64,000 bases of DNA, from positions 1 to 64,000 of the forward strand of contig JANWYT010000022.1 of NCBI GenBank assembly GCA_025055175.1. Reading direction: 5' to 3'. Both the position numbers and the translations under genes were made by a program. Position 1 is the stretch's first letter. The number at the start of each line of letters is the position of its first letter. The notes beneath the pieces are model-generated. The model was not told the origin of the DNA. It saw only the letters and a program-made list of their open reading frames with translations, and did no database searches. Source of the stretch: Anaerolineae bacterium. Lineage in GTDB: Bacteria > Chloroflexota > Anaerolineae > Aggregatilineales > Phototrophicaceae. Positions 52,593 to 60,127 of the stretch are shown one piece after another.

Positions 52593-53333
52593 ATGAGCGA
52601 GCAGAAAATCGCTCTGGTGACGGGAGCAAGCAGGGGAATAGGACGTGCTATTGCCATTGAACTGGCAGCCCAGGGGATGACCATCGTCATCAACTACAAG
52701 GGTGCGCAGGCTGCCGCCGAAGAGACGCTAGCCCAGGTGCGCGCTGCCGGCGCAGACGGCATGATCCATCAGGCCGATGTGAGCGACGAGGAGCAGGTCA
52801 ACCGCCTATTCAAAGCCGTCAGCAGCGCTCATGGCCGCCTGGATGTGCTGGTAAACAACGCCGGCGTGACGCGCGATAACGTCATCATGATGATGAAGGC
52901 CGAAGACTTCGACGCCGTGCTGGACACCAACCTGCGCAGCGCCTGGCTGTGCTGCAAGGCCGCCAGCCGTATCATGATGAAACAACGCTACGGACGGATC
53001 ATCAACATCACTAGCGTAGTTGGGATCGCGGGCAACGGCGGCCAGACCAATTATGCCGCCAGCAAGGCCGGCCTCATCGGCCTGACGAAAGCGCTGGCCA
53101 AAGAGATCGCCCCGCGCGGCGTCACCGTGAACGCCGTCGCACCAGGCTTCATCGACACTGACATGACGCATGGCCTGAGCGAAGACCTGCTCAAGCGCGC
53201 CATCGAAGCTATCCCGCTCGGACGCCAGGGCAAGCCCGAAGAAGTGGCTAAAGCTGTCGCCTTCTTGGCTTCAGACGCTGCCGCCTACATCACCGGGCAA
53301 GTCCTCGTCGTCGATGGCGGCATGGTGATGTAG
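52593..53333 (+). CDS. fabG: 3-oxoacyl-ACP reductase
   Basis: 246-aa short-chain dehydrogenase that reduces 3-oxoacyl-ACP with NADPH in fatty-acid elongation. NADP-binding ALVTGASRGIGRAIAIELAA, LVNNAGVTRDNVIMMM, then the catalytic triad Ser141, Tyr154, Lys158 in INITSVVGIAGNGGQTNYAA and SKAGL, and a C-terminal ITGQVLVVDGGMVM. All residues are typical of FabG rather than another SDR. Two ATGs are adjacent; the second (52593) is preferred because GGAGG ends only one base before the first. It is alone, away from other fab genes, and 4 bp before comEC. Confidence 0.93.
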   Translation: MSEQKIALVTGASRGIGRAIAIELAAQGMTIVINYKGAQAAAEETLAQVRAAGADGMIHQADVSDEEQVNRLFKAVSSAHGRLDVLVNNAGVTRDNVIMMMKAEDFDAVLDTNLRSAWLCCKAASRIMMKQRYGRIINITSVVGIAGNGGQTNYAASKAGLIGLTKALAKEIAPRGVTVNAVAPGFIDTDMTHGLSEDLLKRAIEAIPLGRQGKPEEVAKAVAFLASDAAAYITGQVLVVDGGMVM

Positions 53334-53337
53334 GCTC

Positions 53338-55674
53338 ATGCGCCTGGTGTGGCTGGCTCTGGGTTGGGCCGCAGGGATCGTCTTGGCGCGCACAGCCCAT
53401 CTGCACGCCAGCTTCACCGCCTACGCCGCGCTGGTAGCTCTAGGCGCGCTGCTCATCGCCTGGGAGAGCCGTTGGCGTTGGGGCTACATTGCCTTGCTAG
53501 CGGCCTGTCTGGGAGCATGGCGCGTCGCCAGCCTACCCAACCATGCTCCCATCAGCGCTTACCATCAGCAGGGCGGCATAGCCCTCACAGGGCGTGTGGC
53601 CAGTCCACCTGATCTACGCGACGCAGGCCAACAGTTCATCTTGGACGTGGAGAGCTTGTTTGATGGCCAAGAACGCGCCATAAGAGGACGTGTGTTGGTT
53701 CAAGTGGCGCGCACAGAAGACGTTCGCCTGGGTCAGCGCGTGCGTGTGGGCGGTCTGCTCTATCCGCCTGGTCAATCGGATCGCTTCTCATATGCTGACT
53801 ACCTGGCGCGCCAAGGCGTGAGCAGCGTGCTGCCCGATGCTTGGCTGGAAATTGTCGACGCCGAAGCGCCCACCACCCTGACGGGCTTTCTAGCTGACTT
53901 GCGCCAAGACGCGCAGGCCATCATCACCCGCGCCCTGCCCGATCCGCTGGCGGCGCTGCTGGTGGGTATTTTGTTGGGCAATGAACAGCTGATCGATCCC
54001 GCGCTAGACAACGCCTTCGCACGAGTTGGGGCAGCGCACATTGTGGCCATCAGCGGCTTCAACATGATGCTGGTGGCAGGAGTAGCGCAGCGCTTGCTCA
54101 ACCAGATCACAGGGCGGGCCAGACTGTCGGCCCTCGTGGCTATCGCCTTTGTGCTGTTGTACACCCTACTAGTAGGCGGATCGGCGGCGGTATGGCGCGC
54201 TGCGCTCATGGCTAGCCTGCTGATCGTCGCGCCGCTGCTGGGCAGAAAAACTTTCTTGCCCGCTTCTATTGCCTTGATTGTGTTGCTGCTCAGCCTAGAG
54301 AATCCGCTGGTGCTGTGGGATTTGGGCTTCCAGCTCAGCCTGGCAGCCATCCTGGGGATTGTGGTGCTGGCCGAGCCACTGAGCATAGGTTTGCGCAACC
54401 TGCTGAGGCGAATTATGCCGCCGCGCCGGGCAAATCAAGTTGTCGCCTGGCTCAATGAACCAATCGCTGTCTCACTGGCGGCCCAAGCCCTCACCGCGCC
54501 GCTGATCGCCCTCAGCTTTGAGCGCCTGTCGCTGGTTTCTCTGCCTGTCAACCTGCTGGTGCTGCCTGTACAGCCCTACATCCTGATGTTGGGCGGTCTG
54601 GCCGTGCTGATTGCCCCACTCGCCGCGCCTTTGGCCCAAGTCATGCTCTGGTGTGTGGGCCTGTTGCTCTCTTGGACGATTCAAGTGGTACGCGCCTTCG
54701 CTGCTCTGCCCTGGGCTGATGTCGTCTGGTCGCCTTCGTCCTGGCTAGTGGCGGCGCTATTCGCCCTGTTCGGAGGATGGATCATCATGAACGCGACAGA
54801 ACCGAAGGCCTGGCGGCGCTGGCTGAGCTTCGTGCAGCGGCGCGCCCTAGTGGTGGGGGTGAGCAGCAGCGCAGCGCTGGTGAGCGCGCTGCTGCTGGCA
54901 GTGGCTCTTGCTCGGCCTGATGGTCTGCTACACGTTTGGTTTTTGGACGTAGGCCACAGCAACGCCGTGCTGATCCAGTCGCCGCAGGGCGCACATATCC
55001 TGGTCGATGGTGGTCGCTACCCCTCGCGTCTACTCACTGCCATAGGCGACAGGCTGCCTTTCAACAAGACACACTTGGATATGCTCATCCTCACCCAGCC
55101 TGATGAGCAGGATCAGGCAGCGCTGCCCGCCCTGCTGGCGCGTTACCGCGTAGGCCTGGCTCTCACTCACCGACAGTTTAACATCAGCGCTAGGCAGCAG
55201 GCGATTGTCGACGGCCTGGGCGAGACGTCCCTCATACCCGTCTGGGTGGGCTACCGCGCTGAGCTGAGCGACGGCCTAAGCTTGGAGATTCTGCACCCGC
55301 AGGCCCAACCTATCGGCGAGGACTTGGGCGACGAGTCGCTGATTGTGCGCCTGCGCTATGGCGAAGCCCGAATCTTGCTGCTAGGCGACGCTTCAATCAA
55401 AGCTCAGGAAGCCGTACTACAAGCACAGGTTGCGCCTTCGGCTCAAGTCGTGCAGTTGGCGCGCCACGCAGGCCGCGACTCGCTGCACAAGACCTTTTGG
55501 GCGCTCACAGGGGCGCAGCTTGCAGTAGTGCAGATCGACCCTGCCAACCGTTTGGGCGATCCACAGCCTGCTACGCTGGCGCTGATCGGTGAGACACCGT
55601 TGCTGCGCACCGACCAGCGTACTACGATCCACCTATGGACAGACGGCCAAACGCTGTGGCACGACGCGCCCTAG
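53338..55674 (+). CDS. comEC: ComEC/Rec2 DNA-uptake channel with a degenerate MBL domain
   Basis: 778-aa competence channel. N-terminal helices and the DUF4131 OB-like domain (about 40-170) precede the Competence domain with LVGILLGNEQLIDPALDNAF, HIVAISGFNMMLVAG and GGSAAVWRAALMASLLIVAP. Most of the rest is membrane. The C-terminal metallo-beta-lactamase domain begins VWFLDVGHSNAVLIQSP and LVDGGRYP. The usual HxHxDH stretch reads LILTQPDEQDQAALP, so the His and Asp metal ligands are missing, and the later HHG motif is RHAGRD. The domain probably no longer acts as a nuclease. Ends by a CTAG overlap with the leftward membrane protein gene. ComF is present nearby, and Tad-type pili may provide the DNA-binding fibre. 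Confidence 0.9.
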   Translation: MRLVWLALGWAAGIVLARTAHLHASFTAYAALVALGALLIAWESRWRWGYIALLAACLGAWRVASLPNHAPISAYHQQGGIALTGRVASPPDLRDAGQQFILDVESLFDGQERAIRGRVLVQVARTEDVRLGQRVRVGGLLYPPGQSDRFSYADYLARQGVSSVLPDAWLEIVDAEAPTTLTGFLADLRQDAQAIITRALPDPLAALLVGILLGNEQLIDPALDNAFARVGAAHIVAISGFNMMLVAGVAQRLLNQITGRARLSALVAIAFVLLYTLLVGGSAAVWRAALMASLLIVAPLLGRKTFLPASIALIVLLLSLENPLVLWDLGFQLSLAAILGIVVLAEPLSIGLRNLLRRIMPPRRANQVVAWLNEPIAVSLAAQALTAPLIALSFERLSLVSLPVNLLVLPVQPYILMLGGLAVLIAPLAAPLAQVMLWCVGLLLSWTIQVVRAFAALPWADVVWSPSSWLVAALFALFGGWIIMNATEPKAWRRWLSFVQRRALVVGVSSSAALVSALLLAVALARPDGLLHVWFLDVGHSNAVLIQSPQGAHILVDGGRYPSRLLTAIGDRLPFNKTHLDMLILTQPDEQDQAALPALLARYRVGLALTHRQFNISARQQAIVDGLGETSLIPVWVGYRAELSDGLSLEILHPQAQPIGEDLGDESLIVRLRYGEARILLLGDASIKAQEAVLQAQVAPSAQVVQLARHAGRDSLHKTFWALTGAQLAVVQIDPANRLGDPQPATLALIGETPLLRTDQRTTIHLWTDGQTLWHDAP

Positions 55675-56087
55675 AAAATTACATTGTAGAAGGTAGGCGG
55701 CGTGATGAACGAACCCACCGCGTAAATGCCGCCGATCAGGCCTACCAGCAAACAGACGGGCAGGGCGGCGCCACCTTTTCGGCTGGTGCGCCGTACCATG
55801 CCACCGGCGATCAGGGGTAGCGTAAACATGCCGATGTGGATCAGGAAGGTAGCAAAGCCTCTGTTGTCAAAGCCAGGCAGAGGGAAGGAGCGACCATCGC
55901 CGCGCAGCAGATCGACAATGCTAAAGAAGATCACAACGAACATGATATACTGTGAATTGACGCTCTTCTCTGGCATGACGGCAACTGCCACCAGCGACAA
56001 GATGAGAATGAGATAGATGAAAATACTGGCCAGGTTGTCTGGTCGTAATTGCTGAAGAGCCTGCTGGGCGAGGTTGCTAATGTCCAT
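55671..56087 (-). CDS. Small membrane protein, function unknown
   Basis: 138-aa protein with four hydrophobic segments (about 18-38, 45-62, 78-100 and 108-130) separated by short loops; the second loop is DLLRGDGRSFPLPGFDNRG. No family recognised. It is convergent with comEC, their ends sharing the four bases CTAG, and has a TATAAT upstream. Codon use and amino-acid composition are normal for a membrane protein. Expression and role cannot be guessed from context. Confidence 0.62.
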   Translation of the reverse strand: MDISNLAQQALQQLRPDNLASIFIYLILILSLVAVAVMPEKSVNSQYIMFVVIFFSIVDLLRGDGRSFPLPGFDNRGFATFLIHIGMFTLPLIAGGMVRRTSRKGGAALPVCLLVGLIGGIYAVGSFITPPTFYNVIF

Positions 56088-56127
56088 CGGCGACTCCCGT
56101 TATGATTCAATGAGTATCACGACGCAC

Positions 56128-56133
56128 ATTATA
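56128..56133 (-). promoter_or_regulatory. -10 box (TATAAT) for the small membrane protein gene
   Basis: Perfect TATAAT read leftward, 40 bp before the start at 56087. No clear -35 hexamer within 16-18 bp. Confidence 0.4.
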
Positions 56134-56247
56134 GCGCATGATGAGTCATTCCACACCCAAGCGAGGCAAGTTCATCAGGGCAGACGTATAAAGGCTTGTA
56201 GTTTCTCTCGACTCTCACCCCAGACCCCTTTCTCAGGACGAGATGTT

Positions 56248-56271
56248 GCCTCTCTCCAAAGGTAGAGAGGC
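56248..56271. repeat. Perfect hairpin in intergenic DNA, possible REP-like element
   Basis: GCCTCTCT (56248-56255) pairs with AGAGAGGC (56264-56271) around CCAAAGGT, which can add two more pairs. It lies in DNA of unusual pyrimidine-rich composition and is not next to any stop codon, so it is unlikely to be a terminator. Whether it repeats elsewhere in the genome cannot be seen here. Confidence 0.4.
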
Positions 56272-56417
56272 CAGGAATAAAAGTTCTGGACAGACCTAAA
56301 CGCTAGAGAGGTCGAGGACGCATTTCATGCAGAGGCCCTGGCGTCGCATGAGAGCCGAGAGAGCAAAGATGAGTTTTGGACGTTGGTTGGGGGAGAGTTG
56401 AAGGCTGAGCTTTCCCA

Positions 56418-56441
56418 GGGGGCAATCGTGCGATCACCCCC
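56418..56441 (-). terminator. Hairpin downstream of rpmB
   Basis: GGGGG (56418-56422) pairs with CCCCC (56437-56441), and after a CA/CA mismatch ATCG pairs with CGAT around TG. It starts 16 bp past the leftward rpmB stop. No T tract, so only a moderate terminator call. Confidence 0.48.
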
Positions 56442-56457
56442 GGAATAGACAAAGGGC

Positions 56458-56637
56458 TTAGCTCTTCGCCAAAGTTTTGATACACTTGGCGCAGAGCTTC
56501 TTACGCACGTAGGTGCCTTTTTCCAGTACACGCACCACCTGCAGATTAGGCTTGAATTGGCGCTTGCTGGTGTTGAACGCCTTGCTGCGGGTCTGGCCGC
56601 TGACGGCGTGCTTGCCACATGCTTCACAAACTGCCAT
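56458..56637 (-). CDS. rpmB: 50S ribosomal protein L28
   Basis: 59-aa ribosomal protein of the large subunit. MAVCEACGKHAVSGQTRSKA is the zinc-ribbon form with Cys4 and Cys7, completed by Cys49 and Cys52 in LCAKCIKTLAK, with FKPNLQVVRVLEKGTYVRKK between. This is the Cys-containing (C+) type that binds zinc. A longer frame is open upstream, but ATG 56637 gives the family N-terminus and has GAGGC ten bases before it. It stands alone, with its own promoter, divergent from fakA; this rpmB/fakA divergence is common in Gram-positive bacteria. Confidence 0.96.
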   Translation of the reverse strand: MAVCEACGKHAVSGQTRSKAFNTSKRQFKPNLQVVRVLEKGTYVRKKLCAKCIKTLAKS

Positions 56638-56678
56638 ATGCGTTTGCCTCACGTAAGTCTCGCTAAACTGGCTTGCGG

Positions 56679-56707
56679 ATGTTACCATAAGCCTAGAAAC
56701 ATGACAA
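56679..56707 (-). promoter_or_regulatory. Sigma-70-type promoter for rpmB
   Basis: Read leftward: TTGTCA (56707-56702), 17-bp spacer, TAACAT (56684-56679). Five of six -35 and four of six -10 positions match consensus. It is 41 bp ahead of the rpmB start. Confidence 0.6.
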
Positions 56708-56734
56708 TAGCGCGAGCCTGGGCGAACTTTCCGA

Positions 56735-58354
56735 ATGAATTGCGAGCCTCAAAACCTCAAACAAGCGTTGGTTGGTGGTTTATCCTGGCTGCGCCAACAC
56801 GAAGCGTTGGTCAACCAGATGAACGTCTTCCCTGTGCCAGATGGCGATACTGGCACAAACATGCTGCTCACCCTGCAAAGGGCTGTCCAGCACCTGCGGT
56901 ATGACGAGCTAAACCAAATCGGAGCGCTGTTTGAGCGTCTGGCTGAAGGCGCGCTGATTGGCGCACGTGGCAACAGCGGCACAATTCTGGCCTATCTGCT
57001 GCGCGGCTTCGCGCTAGGGATGACAAATGCACAAGACATCAACCCGACTCATCTGGCGCTGGCCACTCAGAGCGCCGTCGACTATGCCTACCACACAGTA
57101 CAGACTGTCATGCAGCCAGTTGAAGGTACAATTCTCACAGTAGCACGCGCCTGCGCAGAGGCACTACGTGACGAACCTCTGCCTGTCACTCCTCTGGCCT
57201 GCCTAGCCAAGATGGTCGAAGCTGCCTGGGAGGCGGTGCAGCGCACCCCTCAGCAACTCCCACGCTTACGCGAAGCCAATGTCGTCGATTCGGGTGGTCT
57301 GGGATTGGCCTACTGGTTAGATGGCCTTCAGCGCGTCTTTCTGGGCCAGACCATCGAAGCGCCTGCCGCCAGCGCACCAGCGCCATACACGACGCGCGCT
57401 GCGCTGAGCGCCAAGCTCGACGCCGAAGACGAGCGAGGCTATGGCTACGACGTGCAGTTCCTCATGCTGGGCCAGGGATTCAACGTAGATGAAGTGCGGC
57501 GCGCCATCGCTAGCATGGGCTGGTCGGCGTTGGTCGATGGCACAGATCGACTGATTAAAGTTCATGTCCACGTCTACGATCCTTCAGAGCCTATTGGCTA
57601 CGCGGTGCGTCTGGGCGCGCAACTGGATGAGGTCGTCGTGGAGAACATGCAACGCCAATACCAAGATTACCTGAGCCAGCGCGCAACCAGCGCTAGCGTG
57701 GGAGTCGTGGCAGTGGCTGATGGCGCAGGATTGGCTCGCCTGCTGCGCGAGCTGGGCGCTGGCGTTGTCATCAGCGGCGGCCAGACGATGAATCCCAGCG
57801 CTGAAGATTTTCTGCGCGCCAGCGCCAGCCTGCCCCAGAGCCAAATTATTCTTTTGCCCAACAATCCCAACGCGCGCCTGGCAGCAGAGCAAGCCGCCCA
57901 GCAGAGCAGCAAACAAACTCGTGTGCTGCCCACGCGCAGCGTTCAACAGGGCTTGGCCGCTCTGCTGGCTTACGCCGATCAGCAGAGCGTGGACTTGGAC
58001 GCGCTACACACTGCCATGCAAGAGCGTCTGAGTGGCGTTGTCAGCCTGGCCGTCACATACGCCACCCGCAGCGGAGTCTTCGATGGCTTGACTGTACAGA
58101 AAGGCGACTGCATTGGCCTGATAGACGACGAACTGAGGGTACGCGCAGACACTCTGAGCGAAGCCGCGCTGGCCTTGACTCAGGCAGCTGTGCGGCCAGA
58201 CCACGAGCTGCTCACGCTGTACTGGGGCGCGCAAGTCAGCCAGGCCGAAGCTGAGAACCTGGCGGCCAGCCTGTCTCAAGCCCACCCCCGGCTCACTCTG
58301 GAAGTCCTAGAAGGCAACCAGGCACTCTATCCCTACCTATTCAGCTTGGAGTGA
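56735..58354 (+). CDS. fakA: Fatty acid kinase catalytic subunit (FakA/YloV, DhaL-type)
   Basis: 539-aa kinase that phosphorylates fatty acids bound to FakB/DegV proteins, feeding exogenous fatty acids into phospholipids. The N-terminal DhaL/DAK2 domain has NVFPVPDGDTGTNMLLTL (Asp36 and Asp38 as Mg ligands), EGALIGARGNSGTILAYLLR and a later NVVDSGGLGLAYWLDG. The middle domain has RGYGYDVQFLMLG, where staphylococcal FakA has a zinc Cys (GYCTEF), and LIKVHVHVYDP, which keeps the two His. The C-terminal DegV-like domain follows. No clear ribosome site is seen before ATG 56735. The next gene starts inside its stop codon, and it is a DegV protein, the expected partner. Confidence 0.92.
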   Translation: MNCEPQNLKQALVGGLSWLRQHEALVNQMNVFPVPDGDTGTNMLLTLQRAVQHLRYDELNQIGALFERLAEGALIGARGNSGTILAYLLRGFALGMTNAQDINPTHLALATQSAVDYAYHTVQTVMQPVEGTILTVARACAEALRDEPLPVTPLACLAKMVEAAWEAVQRTPQQLPRLREANVVDSGGLGLAYWLDGLQRVFLGQTIEAPAASAPAPYTTRAALSAKLDAEDERGYGYDVQFLMLGQGFNVDEVRRAIASMGWSALVDGTDRLIKVHVHVYDPSEPIGYAVRLGAQLDEVVVENMQRQYQDYLSQRATSASVGVVAVADGAGLARLLRELGAGVVISGGQTMNPSAEDFLRASASLPQSQIILLPNNPNARLAAEQAAQQSSKQTRVLPTRSVQQGLAALLAYADQQSVDLDALHTAMQERLSGVVSLAVTYATRSGVFDGLTVQKGDCIGLIDDELRVRADTLSEAALALTQAAVRPDHELLTLYWGAQVSQAEAENLAASLSQAHPRLTLEVLEGNQALYPYLFSLE

Positions 58355-59235
58355 TGAGCAGAATGGTGGCCTTCCACATCGTCACCGACAGCAGCGCCCG
58401 TCTGGCTTTGCCCTACAGCGCTCGAACAGTACAACCCCAGGCGGCATCGCTGACCATCCTGGCCAACCGCATTGAAGTCAACGGCCAGACGTACCGAGAA
58501 GACATCGACATTACTAGCGAAGACTTACTCAAGCTGATCGCTCAGCAGTCTGTTCCGCCCAAAATCCATCCTCCTACCAGCGAAGACTTCCTCAATCTAT
58601 ACATGCACCTGGCCAAGAAGCATGAGGCTATCATCTCGCTACACCCTTCCTATCAGCTCTCGGCCAGCAGCTACAACGCCCGCCAAGCGGCCCAGCAGCT
58701 GGCCGGCACAAGCTGCCCGATTGTAGTCATGGACAGCGGTACGCTGTGTGTGGGCCTTGGAATCCTAGTGCGCTACGCTGTCCAGTTGGCTCAAAACGAA
58801 TCGCATTTGGATCGATTCGTCCAGCAGGTGCGCGGCGCTTCTGAGCGCGTTTACAGCCTGTACATCGTCGATTCGCTGGAATTCCTAGAATATAATCGAA
58901 TTGTCAGCCCCTCGCGGGCCATCTTGGGGACAATCTTGGGGATCAAACCGCTGGTGAGCCTAGAACAAGGACATTTGCAAGTGGTTGAGAAGGTACGCAC
59001 GCGCGCTCAGGCCGTTGATCGCCTCGTCGAATTCTTGGTGGAATTCGTCGATCTAGAAGAAGCCTTCATCGTCCAGCCGCGTCCACATCTGAGCGAGACA
59101 GCTCGACTGTTACAAGACCGCCTGGCGACGGACGTCCCTCAACGCCAATTTCCTTATACTCTCTATGGTGCGACGCTGGCGCGCTGGATTGGCACAGATG
59201 CCTTAGGCGTAGTCGTGCTGGAACGTGATTTTTGA
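58351..59235 (+). CDS. DegV family protein, divergent (FakB-like)
   Basis: 294-aa fatty-acid-binding DegV-fold protein overlapping fakA by ATGA. Family framework is clear: FHIVTDSSARLALPY, TYREDIDITSEDL, CPIVVMDSGTLCVGLGILV, RAILGTILGIKPLVSLEQG and VDRLVEFLVEFVD. However, key head-group residues differ. The usual P-[KR]-T-S-Q-P segment reads PKIHPPTSEDF (Ile72-His73 in place of Thr-Ser), and the G-T-H-x-G-P-G motif near the end reads LARWIGTDALG (Trp279 where His binds the carboxylate). It may bind another ligand or be regulatory. The second DegV, next door, keeps these residues. Confidence 0.88.
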   Translation: MMSRMVAFHIVTDSSARLALPYSARTVQPQAASLTILANRIEVNGQTYREDIDITSEDLLKLIAQQSVPPKIHPPTSEDFLNLYMHLAKKHEAIISLHPSYQLSASSYNARQAAQQLAGTSCPIVVMDSGTLCVGLGILVRYAVQLAQNESHLDRFVQQVRGASERVYSLYIVDSLEFLEYNRIVSPSRAILGTILGIKPLVSLEQGHLQVVEKVRTRAQAVDRLVEFLVEFVDLEEAFIVQPRPHLSETARLLQDRLATDVPQRQFPYTLYGATLARWIGTDALGVVVLERDF

Positions 59236-59265
59236 CCCATGAGCAGTCCCAGAGAGGATTGACCG

Positions 59266-60117
59266 ATGAAGCAGCGCATCCGAATCATCACTGACAGCGT
59301 TTGTGACCTGCCATCTGACCTAGTGGCTCAGCACAACATCGTCATCATCCCCTGTTTCGTCAACTTTGACGGCCAAAGTTACGCTGATGATGGCCATGAG
59401 TTAGACCGCTCAACTTTCTATCAGCGCATTCCGCAGATGAAAGATTTCCCCAAGACCAGCGCCCCACCTCCTAGCCTAGCAGAGAAGATTCTGCGCGAAG
59501 CACTAGAAGGCTACGACTATGGGATTTGTATCCACGTCCCCAGCGCTTTCAGCGCCACCCTGAACAACGTAAAGCTGGGCGGGCAAACCATGCAAGACAA
59601 GCTGACCTTCATTGACTCGCAGACGCTGAGCATGGGCATAGGCTTGCAAGCCCTCATCGCAGCAGAAGTAGCCGCTGAGACAGGTGACACCAACCAAGTG
59701 TTGCGCGCTCTGGAAGCTGTGCAGCGTCATCAGCGCTTGTATGCTGTGCTAGCAACGCTAGACTTCTTGCGACGCAGCGGGCGCGTCAATCCGCTTTTGG
59801 CCAGCATTGGCACGCTGCTCCAGCTCAAGCCCGTCGTCAGCGCCCATGACTCCATCATTGAGCCTATTGCTCGCATTCGCACCTTCAGCAAAGCAGTGGA
59901 TTTCTTGTACCAGAAAGTCATGGAGCAGGCGCCCTTTGAGCGCCTTTTCATCCTGCATATCCAGAATGAAGCAGGTGCGTTAGCCTTGCGCGACAGCTTG
60001 GGCCAGGATTTACCCGCAGACACGTCTATTATCGAAGTCGGGCCGACTTTAGGCACGCACATCGGCCCTGGTTCGTTAGGCGCTGTGACGCTACCGCGCC
60101 ATTGGAAGCAAGGATAG
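59266..60117 (+). CDS. fakB: DegV family fatty-acid-binding protein (FakB)
   Basis: 283-aa FakB-type carrier that presents a fatty acid to FakA. Marks: RIITDSVCDLPSDLVAQHNI, SYADDGHELDRSTFYQRI, FPKTSAPPPSLAEKI with the Thr-Ser of the carboxylate site, ICIHVPSAFSATLNN, FLRRSGRVNPLLASIGTLLQ with LKPVV, and GPTLGTHIGPGSLGAVTLP with the conserved His. All functional residues of the family are present. AGAGG eight bases before the ATG. It is third in the fakA-degV-degV order, so the cluster encodes one kinase and two carriers of different kind. Confidence 0.92.
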   Translation: MKQRIRIITDSVCDLPSDLVAQHNIVIIPCFVNFDGQSYADDGHELDRSTFYQRIPQMKDFPKTSAPPPSLAEKILREALEGYDYGICIHVPSAFSATLNNVKLGGQTMQDKLTFIDSQTLSMGIGLQALIAAEVAAETGDTNQVLRALEAVQRHQRLYAVLATLDFLRRSGRVNPLLASIGTLLQLKPVVSAHDSIIEPIARIRTFSKAVDFLYQKVMEQAPFERLFILHIQNEAGALALRDSLGQDLPADTSIIEVGPTLGTHIGPGSLGAVTLPRHWKQG

Positions 60118-60127
60118 AACGAACCCT

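Larger units (their letters stand above)
56088..56457. other. 370-bp intergenic region with hairpins, no gene
   Basis: No convincing gene was found between the small membrane protein and rpmB. It contains a TATAAT for the leftward membrane gene (56128-56133), a perfect 8-bp stem GCCTCTCT/AGAGAGGC (56248-56271), and a longer hairpin after rpmB (56418-56441). The stretch around 56210-56275 (CTCTCACCCCAGACCCCTT and following) resembles the pyrimidine-rich intergenic repeats seen in many Chloroflexota and other genomes; it may be a degraded REP-like element. Confidence 0.5.

Noticed and set aside
56303..56485. 60-codon leftward frame in the gap next to rpmB
   Set aside because: It overlaps the rpmB end, has low-complexity Pro/Ser/Leu content, no ribosome site and no recognisable motif.
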